This document shows, piece after piece, positions 54,651 through 64,000 of a stretch of DNA of 64,000 nt; positions within the stretch are counted from its first letter, which is position 1; each line of letters opens with the position of its first letter. Source of the stretch: Ypsolopha sequella (taxonomy: Eukaryota > Arthropoda > Insecta > Lepidoptera > Ypsolophidae); the NCBI GenBank assembly GCA_934047225.1, contig OW204004.1, forward strand, positions 7,630,401 through 7,694,400. The letters are read 5' to 3'. The notes beneath the pieces are model-generated. The model had not been told where the DNA came from and made no database searches. It saw nothing but the letters and a program-made list of their open reading frames with translations. Position numbers and translations under genes: made by a program.

Positions 54651-55539
54651 TGTTTATTTACAAGCAATAACTCCAAAATTCCAATGTAGTTTCAATAGAA
54701 AATAAACGTGGCAAAGACACAAAGGCTGTTCAACAAATAATAGCTTTAGTTAACGAATTAGGTTTTTGAATTATTCTAATGTTGTTTTAATAGTCGGAAG
54801 ATACCAGAATTTCATTTACCACCAAGTTTTAATTAACAAGTATTTCAGGAAATTTCTTTAATAAAAGGTAATAAAGGCGTCTAATAGCCACCCAAGAAAA
54901 GCTAGGGCTTAAAGCGCACCGAGGAAAGCGATTACAGCTGCACTGGAGATGACAAAATAAGATGGAGTACTGCAGTTAAAGCTTAAAACGTAGGAGATGG
55001 AAACCCACAAAAAAATCCGGTCAAATGCAAGCAGGACTCGTGCGCTCAGGGTTCCGTAAAGTTATCTATACATAATATAACAGAATAACCCGACTGACTG
55101 ATATGTCGATGCCTAGACCAACCAGCTGGTCCTAGGAACACCAAGTTTGGACAGATTCTTTGTTTGGCGTTGTGGATCGAGAAAAACAGGATGAGCACGC
55201 GAGCAACCCTGTGCAACTTGTCTATGTACAAAATTTCAAGATTGTACGTCACAAGGAAGTACTTTAGGTATTGATGATCTTGATTAGTCAGTTAAAGGGA
55301 TTTTTAGAATAAAAATACATTCTGAAACTCCGTTTTTTAAATTGCATTAAGGTGAATGTGACCGAACGCGTTCCCAAACGAAAATATCATTGGTTTTGTT
55401 ATTTTTGAAGGAAAAGTATAAAATAAATGTGATGTTATGGCATCATGTCAATTGGACTTTTTTAGTAAAGTAATGTTGTGCATATAAAGTTTTGCATTAC
55501 TTTGAATTTTTCTCTCTTTATTTATTGAAATTATAGGTT
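54651..55539. other. Non-coding stretch with a GGTTCCGTA-family relic
   Basis: TCCGGTCAAATGCAAGCAGGA then CTCGTGCGCTCAGGGTTCCG at 55016-55056 is one end of that family. The rest is unassigned. Confidence 0.4.
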
Positions 55540-55862
55540 GTAACTAATATTATGAAAAAAAGACATGAGTTTCTTGCCCTTCTTCTTAGCAAGACTAATC
55601 ACATGGGCTGCATATATTTATTATATGTATTGCATATATTTATAGTATTATTTATTCCTTATTCCTATATTTTTTTTATTAATGTGAATTTATTTTAATA
55701 AATTTAAGTAACCCAACCTTTGTAATTTCCCTGCATATTTCCCCATATTATTATTTATGACATAAAACTATTACCCATACACATAGATTATTTAACATAA
55801 AAATTACATGTAATAAGTTTATCTGTTATACCTACATTACATAAATAAATATATTTCATTGT
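55540..55862 (+). mobile_element. LINE 3' UTR-like repeat, copy 2
   Basis: Second copy of 42722-43068, ending ACATAAATAAATATATTTCAT. Confidence 0.6.
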
Positions 55863-56094
55863 AAATAATCCTTCAAAATAACTTTAAACCGTGTTTATAT
55901 ACTTGTTGTGCAGAATCATTTAAAACGTAAGACATAAAAAAACATTGCTAAAAAAAGCCTATTGACATTAAAATATCCTCGCCTTACGCCATAAATCACA
56001 TTTTTTGTTACATTTCATTCAAAAATAAGAAACACAATCATAAGATTCATAAGTTTTGCGTTTGGGAACGCAATCCCTTGCATCCACCTTAAAT

Positions 56095-56241
56095 TAGAAA
56101 CATAGCATAACATAGAAACACGCTTTATTGTGCACCAAAATAAAAACAACAAAAGGACAATACAAAGTTGGAAAAAACAAAAAATATAGGCAAAAATGGG
56201 CGGTCTTATCGCTTAGAGCGATTTATTCCAGAAACCTTATT
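56095..56241 (-). mobile_element. LINE 3' end, reverse
   Basis: On the minus strand GGAATAAATCGCTCTAAGCG then ATAAGACCGCC, and the tail GCACAATAAAGCGTGTTTC then TATG repeats. Same 3' UTR family as 23508-23847. Confidence 0.65.
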
Positions 56242-56244
56242 CTT

Positions 56245-56665
56245 TATTACTGTACGCTGAGAGATTACGCTCCCTTCGCAAAGATCTGGCCACAAGTTTA
56301 TGTCCGAAGTTAGAGGTAGCAAAGCACAGTGCTCAATTTCAACCAGTTGCATTTTTTAATAAATTGCCAAGAGATTTGAAAATGATTACTAGTTACAATA
56401 AGTTCAAAAATGAATTGAAACGTTTTTTGTTGAAGAAGTGCTTGTATTCGATTGACGAATTGTAGATAATTGTATGATTTGCATGTATAGTTGTATTAAT
56501 TTTCTTCTAATGTGTGACATGAATATTCAAAAATTTTAGACATAGTTTATATTATTATTTCGTTAGTGTTAAGAATTGTTTTGTTGTGATGTAGTTTTAG
56601 TTACTTGTGTATTCAAATATCATGTATATGATTTGTGAATAAATAAATGAATGAATGAATGAACG
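56245..56665 (+). mobile_element. 5'-truncated LINE with (AATG)n tail
   Basis: The frame ending at 56463 reads QPVAFFNKLPRDLKMITSYN, KFKNELKRFLLKKCLYSIDEL, then stop: the well-known C-terminal end of CR1/Jockey-like LINE ORF2. The 3' UTR ends in (AATG)n at 56640-56665. The upstream part is frame-shifted. Confidence 0.65.
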
Positions 56666-56960
56666 AATGAATGTACACTTCAGTATTCGGTATGAATTTC
56701 CACTTGATATACCTGGAGCCGTTCCTGAGATAAAAGACCTTGACTCAAGGAGACAACAAAGTAATAAGGGTTCCGTTTTTCCATAATGAGTCGAGGAACC
56801 CTAAAAACAAAATACAACTTCGAACATCCGTTCAGCGTTCTAGAACGAAGTATTCTTTGCACATACAAGCAGTTGTACGAACTAGGATGAGAATTTATTA
56901 AACTAAGTTTAGTACTTTACTATCATCACATTGTTCGTGTATTTCGTATATTTTAAAACA

Positions 56961-57300
56961 GCGAGCGGTAGCCCATTGGTAAAACGCTGGCCTCTCAATC
57001 TTGAGATCCAGGTTCGATCCCCGGTCGGGCATGCACCACTGAGTTTTTCGGAATGTATGTGCATAGTATTTGTTCTGACTACCACTTGATGAACGGTGAA
57101 GTAAAACATCGTAAGGAAACCTGCATGCCCTGAAAACCATGCATTTGTGCCCGAAGAACGGCGATAGGGTTCACTAGCCATCACGTTGGGACGTAATAAT
57201 TGTCGGTGAAATGCGGGTGTACCGAGTGTGGACTGTGACTTACATTTCTCAGATCACACTTGGAACACCTCTGACCCCCCGGATTTATGTCGTGACAAAA
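56961..57300 (+). mobile_element. tRNA-derived SINE, full length
   Basis: GCGAGCGGTAGCCCATTGGT, GGTTCGATCCCCGGTCGGGCA, CATCGTAAGGAAACCTGCATG, GGATTTATGTCGTGAC. Same family as 37189-37555. Confidence 0.87.
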
Positions 57301-58240
57301 TACTATTTATTATATTTCATTTTTTATATTTTTATACTGGCTGATACGGAGTTTTATAATTTTCTTAGATATTTTAATATCATTTCGTTTGGTTATTTGG
57401 ACAGTAAAATTTAAAAATTTAAGATTTTAGACAGTAGAACTTATACCAAAATAAACGTTGCACAAATTGTGATATAAAATGGCCGTACAGCAGCGAGCTT
57501 ATCTCTATGATAAATTTCTTTCAGCAAACCGAAAAAAGATCAGGAATACATAAAAGAAAAGTAATCGTATGTGTACAAACTTAATACTTACTACCAATAA
57601 ACGAAAACACACCAGTAATTTAACTAACTACAAAACCAAAATACATATAAATAAATAATGAATAAAATACATATAATAATTACACCTATATGCTCTAAGA
57701 CACCTATAAATTAAAATAATATATAATGAATAAATAATTAATTTTAAGACAGTTGTCTTATCTTTTGTAGAAAAAGACGGCAAGCCGTCAAATATACAAT
57801 CATGCAACATAAAAAAAAAACATCAGATATCTAACCAAAGATTTAAAAACACCGAAGACCTAACTATATACTGGTATACTCCTACAAGACCCTCTAATAT
57901 GTCTTAATATAGATTCCTCCACAAAAACCACACATACTACACCAAAGAGAGTAATCGAATTCCAGTGACGCTGGGTTGCCGTCCCGAAAAAAATGGTCCC
58001 ACCGTATTTTTCTTATCTACAAAGAGGCCTAGCAGAGGCCTATCTGGCGTAAGAGCATTTGAAAAGGTCACAAACAGAATTAAGCTTGCTCTTTGAGTCA
58101 GTGATGGATACGTTTTTTCTGTTCAAGAAAATCATGTCGCTATGTCTTTTCTCCGCTTTGAGATTAGTACGTGGAATCGTCAATTTATTTGGGACATTTC
58201 GAGGAACAGATTTATTTTTCCTAAATTATAAGAAAAATTT
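57301..58240. other. Non-coding stretch, nothing recognised
   Basis: AT-rich. No gene or repeat copy recognised. Confidence 0.3.
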
Positions 58241-58386
58241 TAGTGCCTCTGTGGCCTAGGGGTTTTTGTATTTGACCACTCATCCGAAGGTCTCGGGTTT
58301 AAATAGGGGCGCATTAATTTTAGGTCTGCGCTTTGGAAGGCCCGTTAAGAGGAATGCATCTGCCAACGACCTTGAGGCGACCTGCC
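58241..58386 (+). mobile_element. Another tRNA-headed SINE
   Basis: TGCCTCTGTGGCCTAGGGG (A-box part) and GGTCTCGGGTTTAAATAGGGG (B-box part), then a short body. It abuts the MITE at 58387, which probably inserted into it. Confidence 0.55.
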
Positions 58387-58614
58387 CCCCTATTCTGTAT
58401 CTTTGGTTGCCAACTGAACTAGGTGCCTATCATCAAAAACATAGATAAAAACTGAAATTTCAAAATTGCCTTTAGTGGGTATTGAACTATTAACAATCTG
58501 TGTCGTCACTTCAAGTGCAAACATATCCTTAGGAAATCGGAATTCGATGGTATATCTATGTTTTTGATGATAGGCACCAAGTACAGAAGGCAACTAGAGA
58601 TACATAATAGGCCC
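58387..58614. mobile_element. 230 bp MITE, copy 3 of 3
   Basis: CCTATTCTGTATCTTTGGTTG and CAACTAGAGATACATAATAGG ends. Confidence 0.82.
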
Positions 58615-59389
58615 GCTGTTTCGGTACGAATATCGACAGAAACTATATTGAAATAAAGTTGATATCAGCGCGCATTGCATGACGAGGCCGCTACGACTCC
58701 GGAGAGCCCAAATAAGGAGACATTTCTACTTTTCACATAGCCGCGATGGGCGGAAAAAAATTTGAACTTAAATTTTATACCTCTAAAAATTGTCTGTAAT
58801 TTAGTATAAGAATCATTAAAATCGCTTTAGGCATTCGGAAGGAGTAAGAGATTTCTTGCGTAAATCATACGAAACTGTGGGTCCATATTTGTAACAAATA
58901 AGATGTAGGGTGTATCCCTTGGGGTTGATATATTAATGATAAGTCTAGATGTCCACTATAGATTATATTGATAAGGTATTGATATTGATAATTGATATGA
59001 GAGGTGAGAGCGCGCCCGCCGTGATGTAGGCTCAAACGTGAACTGAATGGTGGTAATTAGGTAAATCGCCGGGTGACGCGCTGTTTGATGAGTTAGCGAT
59101 ATTGTGCGGTGTACGTACCGTACATAAATTATTTAATAAACGTTTTTGTAGCAATTTCCACGTAGGCTAGATAAACTTCCACGACAGTAATGAAAAAAAC
59201 AAGTCAGTGTAAAAGGCAGAAGTTTCTTTAATATTATATTTTCTAGGGGAAGAAAATCTTACTTGGAAATTAAAACAGGTTTTATAAACCTCTCGTTGAG
59301 TTGTTACTGTTTCTAACATCATATCTAGATTAAACTTGACTATATGGATGTAGAATAAAAAAAACTATAATGATGTTTGTCAAAACCCT
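58615..59389. other. Non-coding stretch, nothing recognised
   Basis: A moderately GC-rich patch at 59000-59110. No gene. Confidence 0.3.
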
Positions 59390-59714
59390 TTAAGGCGATA
59401 TGCGAAAAAAATACGGGTGTTTCTTTTCTGTGTATTTCATGAGGATACATTTTCCTCGATAGAAATAATTGTTGAAATGAGATCTCCTCGTTTGATGAAT
59501 AGGAACCATATACAGAACTCAAGCATATTTTATTAGGTGTGTTTTAACAATATCTAGAGATTTGATGTTTGGAACTTTGCTAGCTATTTTAGTTTTTTTA
59601 ATAAAAATATAAAACCAACTTTTTTCCCTTTTGCTCTGAATCCGCCCCTCTCGCACTGCGTGATTTTTCGCTTGGAGTGACAGTAACAAAAATAAAAGTC
59701 GCAAAGCCTCTTAA
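59390..59714 (-). mobile_element. TTAA MITE, subfamily A, copy 2 (deleted)
   Basis: TTAAGGCGATATGCGAAAAAA at the left and GCAAAGCCTCTTAA at the right. About 100 bp missing inside relative to 62719-63142. Confidence 0.78.
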
Positions 59715-59994
59715 GAGCGGTTTAGCAGCTGGATTGTGAAAAACCCGCCTTTTTCTAATTAATCGAAACAGAACATTTATATTCCAAATTTACTCAATAG
59801 TTCCTCAACGACACCTCATTACCTATATATTGTGTGTGCTGCCATTGCAAAGTTTCCATTGGTTTATGTAAATTAGAATTTTACAATTTTTAACTTTAAA
59901 ATTTTAATTTACAGAAATGTTAATAAATACATTATTTTTTGCTTTTATAAACTTTATTCATTTCTTTTGTTTATTAATTAGTATTAAAAAAAAA

Positions 59995-60248
59995 ACAAAA
60001 ATATATTACTCGATCTATTTCGATAAATCCTTGAAAAACCATAAAAAAATTATGTCCCTCCCCCTTATCTCCAAAACTGGTGGACCAAAAAATATGAAAA
60101 AAATCATGTTAGCATGTGTTTACGTAAAGATTACAGAAAAAATAAAGCGGTTGAGAAATTCACGAAAAAAATTGACAAAATTAAACTTATCAACCATAAT
60201 ACGGAACCCTAGGTACGCGAGTCTGACTCGCACTAGGCCGGTTTTTTT
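59995..60248 (-). repeat. GGTTCCGTA-family long form, GTGCGAGTC end
   Basis: Reverse copy of the first part of 10491-11350: AATACGGAACCCTAGGTACGC, GAGTCTGACTCGCACTAGG. The 155-codon frame across it (59917-60384) is not a gene because it runs through repeat sequence. Confidence 0.7.
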
Positions 60249-60919
60249 TTGTATCATCTATCGCTCACTTGTGGGTCTTAGGATCAAAGTGTTTGCGCTG
60301 GGCCTGGTTATTTATCTCCTTTGCTGTCTCTGTCTGTACCTATACTTTAACAGGGCATTTTATATAAAAGACTTATATTATTGAGAGAATAGAGTATACG
60401 GATCCTTTAAAATCTAGTTGTCCTACTCGCAGTTTTGCCAAAGCTCAACGCTTTTTTCCTGTTTTCCAAGCCAAGTTTTTGTTCCAGTACAAGAGTGAAA
60501 ATTCAATTTGGCTCTGACTCGGCACTGAGAGCAGAGTTCACAAAGAAATTCCAATTAGTATAAAAAAAATAATGGAACGTGGTTTGAATCACCTTTTTAG
60601 GGATTCAATCTCCATTTGAAATGTTTTATTGACGTTAATAAGCTATGGGCAAAGTTATGATTATAATTCATTATAATTTATAATCATATTTATAATTCAT
60701 TATCATTTACGTCTTCACTTAAGTGATATTTTAACATCAATTAGTTCAGATTATTTATTATTTGAACTGATTCCTAAAAATATGCTAAAATATATTTCCT
60801 GAGTGAGTAATATACATACTCAAATGTGGACAAACAACTATACCACAGTATAGATTAGTAACAGTATTACATCTGGGGCAGTGTCCTTAAAACAAGGCTT
60901 GGTAAACGCACGCTTTACC
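60249..60919. other. Non-coding stretch, nothing recognised
   Basis: Short local duplication of TTATAATTTATAATCATAT-like sequence at 60661-60715. No gene. Confidence 0.3.
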
Positions 60920-61280
60920 GGTCGGCCACAGCTTCAGGCTTCGAGAGGCGCGCCAAGCGGTTCTTCTTAGAACTGCGGCGCTGGCGGAGAGAACAAATGT
61001 ATGAAGTTGTATAGAGCCAGCCATGGGTCGCCGCTCACGCGTCTTGTCCGGCTTCGAGTGACTTGCGCTCTCGGGACCGCCGTGTGCGAGGAGGCGGGCG
61101 GTTGAAACAGTGATCGAGCGCACAGGACGAACCTAGTGTCGAGCGCTTTGAGCAAGCGAGTGCGCTATACATCCGATGCGGTGGAAGGCGCCGACGGGTG
61201 TCGTGGCAGGGTAAAAGCACGTCGCAAAAACCACCTGGAAGCGCAGCAAGAAGCGCCGCCAGAAGCCTGAAGCTGTGGCT
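60920..61280 (-). mobile_element. GC-rich 0.36 kb element, copy 4 (reverse)
   Basis: GGCCACAGCTTCAGGCTTCG on the left and AGAAGCCTGAAGCTGTGGCT on the right, giving inverted ends of about 20 bp. The most complete copy. The shared frame on the minus strand is open through HTAVPRAQVTRSRTRR and FIHLFSPP. Confidence 0.78.
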
Positions 61281-61716
61281 CTGGCGTTAGGGCTGCCCAC
61301 ATAAATGCGCGTGAATCGGGTGGGGCGTCTTACGCTCTCCGCGTCCGTACTTAACTGCGGCGCAACCCTACTATGAGGTGTGGACCGAGATTTGGAACCG
61401 CGCGTTTCGGCCGTTTTATATGAAGATATAATACTGTTTTACTTATCTATACTGTGACTGTACCTTTTAACTAGAATGTCTAATAAGTATCTAAACGTAA
61501 CTGTTTAACCTAAATTAAACTAAGAAATTATTCTAAATATAAGAAGCAATTTTTTTTTATTATTGCTAGTAAAGACTATGTGTTTATGATTTGTATTGAG
61601 ACCTATTATAGTATACTTAGTTACAAGATTGTTATTTGTATTTCATACATAATTTATAACAGCGCCACGGAGAGACTCTCGTGGTTTTCGTGGTCTTTTT
61701 TTAAACTCTTTAATAT

Positions 61717-62163
61717 TATCATAGACCAAGTATTACTCCGTATAGACAAGCAGTTCCCATATATCAGTTTGTATCCCCAAAAAAGGTGTAAAATTCTAAC
61801 GAAATCTAGATGGCTTTGCTAAATCCTCTGACGAACACGATCCTAAAAGAGACCGATTGGTGACGCTAGTGGCACAGCGATGTAATGTAACATAAAATAA
61901 ATTCCCACTTCGATAATAGATGGCGCTGAAATATTCACTGTTAGTGTCGCCAACATAGCGCCATCTAGTTTTTCTAAACAAAGCTTTTACAGCTACGTGT
62001 TTATATGGTAACCAAAAGAGTTTACTTGAAGCCAATCAAACAAACTATGCTTATTTGCAACACTTGGCGACACCAAGCGTCGTAGGGGCGCGTAAAAAAT
62101 TTGCTACGCCTTAATGTATGGGAGTTGTCGGTCTATACGTAATAATACTTAGTCTATGCTATG
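61717..62163. mobile_element. TIR MITE of 447 bp
   Basis: ATAGACCAAGTATTACTCCG then TATAGAC at the left and GTCTATACGTAATAATACTTA then GTCTATG at the right. Inside, AGATGGCGCTGAA and TAGCGCCATCTAG form an inner inverted pair. No coding. Confidence 0.7.
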
Positions 62164-62200
62164 ATATTATTAATAATGCAAAGATAAATAAATAAATTAA

Positions 62201-62413
62201 TTAATCCGTATACTGAATCGTGTGAAACTTACAGCTGTGTCCCAGCACTATTAATTTAATACTAAAAGGGTGGCCATATTCTCTCTGCTTCCAATCACGC
62301 GATACTTCAGTGCAGCATGACATTTTGACACTCTCCCAGCGTCTATAAACAAAATTACCTTCGTCCCGCCAGTTCCAAAATTTATGTCCAATTTCACTAT
62401 TTTCGCAGCCCAT
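62201..62413 (-). other. Unrecognised open frame
   Basis: A 70-codon frame starting MGCENSEIGHKFWNWRDEG. The sequence is GC-balanced relative to its surroundings and holds GAAG|GTAATT and AGCT|GTAAGT donor-like sites. I recognise no family. It could be a small exon or chance. Confidence 0.2.
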
Positions 62414-62685
62414 ATTTCAAATACTCCATCCGGATTGGTACCGGATGTAGTGAATAAATAAACTTCCGGGTCGTGTTTTCCGTGTATGTGTAAAATAAAA
62501 TTGGCATCAATCTCTTCGTTTTTGAATGATTTTATTATTTAGAACGGTATGGGTACATCAATTTATTTGATCTAGTATGAAATGGTGCAATACTAATTGA
62601 GCAGAATTAACAGGTATAATAGCTTCAATGAAAAAGGATCGCCACACCACATAGCATAAAATATAAAAAAACTGATACCAGGCCT

Positions 62686-63270
62686 CGTAGCACAGTGTTT
62701 AATCGCGCGCGATGCCATTTAAGGCGATATGCGAAAAAAATACGGGTGTTTCTTTTCTGTGTATTTCATGAAATACACGGAAAATTATAATCAGTTTCTG
62801 GTATATGCATTTTGACTATATAATCTAGATTTTTGAAATTGGAAAACATGTTTGGATGAATTTCGCTCGTTAGAAATAATTGTTGAAATGAGGTCTTCAA
62901 ACACACTTTTTCTCCTTGTTTGACAAATAGGAACCATATACAGAACTCAAACCTATTTTATTAGGTGTGTTTTAACAATATCTAGCGATTTGATATTTGA
63001 AATTTTGCTAGCTATTTTAGTTTTTTTAATAAAAATATAAAACCAACTTTTTTCCTTTTTGCCCTGAATCCGCCCCTCTCGCACTGCGCGATTTTTCGCT
63101 TGGAGTGACAGTGACAAAAATAAAATTCGCATAGCTTCTTAATTGAATCACAGGTGCGAGGTGCGTGGCATACTGTTTAATCGCAAAAAAAAATCGTATC
63201 AAACTCCTTGCACTTGTGATTCAACTAGTGGCGTCGCGCGCGATTAAACACTATGCTACTCTCGCAGGTG
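62686..63270. mobile_element. Palindromic repeat split by a TTAA MITE
   Basis: The left arm CTCGTAGCACAGTGTTTAATC then GCGCGCGATGCCATTTAA continues after the MITE with TTAATTGAATCACAGGTGCGA. The right arm, TGATTCAACTAGTGGCGTCG then CGCGCGATTAAACACTATG, is its inverse without the MITE. Confidence 0.7.
62719..63142 (-). mobile_element. TTAA MITE, subfamily A, copy 3 (complete)
   Basis: 424 bp from TTAAGGCGATATGCG to CGCATAGCTTCTTAA. Complete reverse copy of 18728-19144, nested in the palindrome above. Confidence 0.83.
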
Positions 63271-64000
63271 TAATGAATGACATAGTAATAACATTTGAAA
63301 CGACGCGACGTTGGAAAGTAAGTTATCCCCATCAAAATCAAAAATCTATGTCTTAAAATAGATATAGTTTTTTTTTAAAGAACCTTTTGCTTGAGAAGGT
63401 GCAAAAAGCTTTCTTAAGATACCTTTACAAACGTGTTAAAGGATATTATCCCTTCATGTATCCCACGAAATATTTATTAGGTTGTCTTGGGTACAACTCA
63501 TTGGAAATCAGATGAGGAAAGCACCAGCTTGCGGTCATGTGTAGAATTCTTCGGGGAGATATTGATGCTTCGGATCTGCATGGTAAGCTGTGTCGATTTT
63601 TCACTCTCAATAATTATCCTCGCGGCCGTAAGCACAGGTTTTTCGCTGTGCCGTCGTGTCGCACATAGGCGCGATCTAACTCACCCATACCGCGTACTCT
63701 TCTCTCCCTCAACGCTCTTCTAAACGCCAATCAGCATAGCTAGCATGGCAGGAAGAAAACCTAAGAAAAAGCCCGATAAAACGTTGTTATTTCTTCATTT
63801 TGACAAGTAAACCAAGATGGCAGCTTTATTCTTCTTGACTGTGATCTGTTTGCTGATGGATGGCAGAAAATATTGTCAGTGTGTTTGTGTTTTTGTGAGA
63901 GGGACTGTTTCTGACGTTATGTGTTATTCTTATTTATTTTAGTTGATTGTACCATTTTGTGTTTGTGTTACTATCTTTAATTATTGTAATTGGTTTGTCC
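63271..64000. other. Non-coding or unrecognised end of the window
   Basis: A frame at 63487-63723 (78 codons, ILMLRICM then GTAAGC) may include a donor site, but I recognise no protein family. No repeat copies seen. Confidence 0.3.

Noticed and set aside
59917..60384. 155-codon open frame
   Set aside because: It runs through a reverse copy of the GGTTCCGTA-family repeat and into its flanks. Lysine-rich low-complexity sequence with no family match.
60887..61220. Several overlapping frames on the minus strand
   Set aside because: They belong to the GC-rich repeat. GC-rich sequence has few stops, so open frames are expected by chance; only conservation across copies was noted.

Overview
The window looks like intergenic or intronic DNA from an insect, most likely a moth or butterfly (Lepidoptera). 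It is AT-rich, has no dense coding, and is built almost entirely from transposable elements of kinds familiar from lepidopteran genomes. These include tRNA-headed SINEs ending near a GTCGTGACGAT box, LINE tails ending in short tandem repeats, MITEs, and the repeat carrying GTGCGAGTCGGACTCGCGCACGAAGGGTTCCGTA-like blocks. I see no bacterial signals, operons, rRNA, intact tRNA or CRISPR. No complete functional gene is evident. The only host-gene-like piece is a possible first coding exon of a THAP-domain protein at 20441-20517.

1-6411: a large transposon with inverted terminal repeats of about 870 bp (15-876 and 5530-6411). Between them the minus strand encodes a decayed, intron-bearing protein whose motif order (DGxA, HEEAD, TDV, GCDTV, Cys-rich C-terminus) resembles a FEN1/XPG-type nuclease, as in the Academ superfamily. 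A 5'-truncated LINE with a YADD reverse transcriptase is inserted in the opposite orientation (2341-3497).

6412-20000: MITEs and dispersed repeats. They include a head-to-head pair of the same 0.6 kb element (12641-14111), the first of four copies of a GC-rich 0.36 kb element (16028-16380), a 0.74 kb TIR element (16832-17572), a truncated LINE ending in a snap-back palindrome (17711-18424), a TTAA-flanked MITE (18728-19144), a SINE (19318-19672) and a nearly full-length palindromic MITE (19697-19924).

20000-34000: the THAP-like exon, an exact 111 bp tandem duplication, a LINE tail with an 8 bp target-site duplication, RTE-like and Penelope-like fragments, and a 1.1 kb element with internal tandem repeats and a long terminal hairpin (27925-29003).

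34000-45000: a decayed two-exon tyrosine-recombinase (Crypton-like) gene, another LINE C-terminus, two SINEs, the inverted second copy of the 1.1 kb element with a near-perfect 158 bp palindrome, and a foldback element holding a nested MITE.

45000-64000: more copies of these families, a 143 bp-arm hairpin (54330-54650), another LINE end, and a TTAA MITE inserted into one arm of a palindromic repeat (62686-63270), which preserves its insertion footprint.

The elements do not form a pathway. The window is a layered record of insertions, and repeat copies inside it can be compared with each other to define element ends and insertion order.
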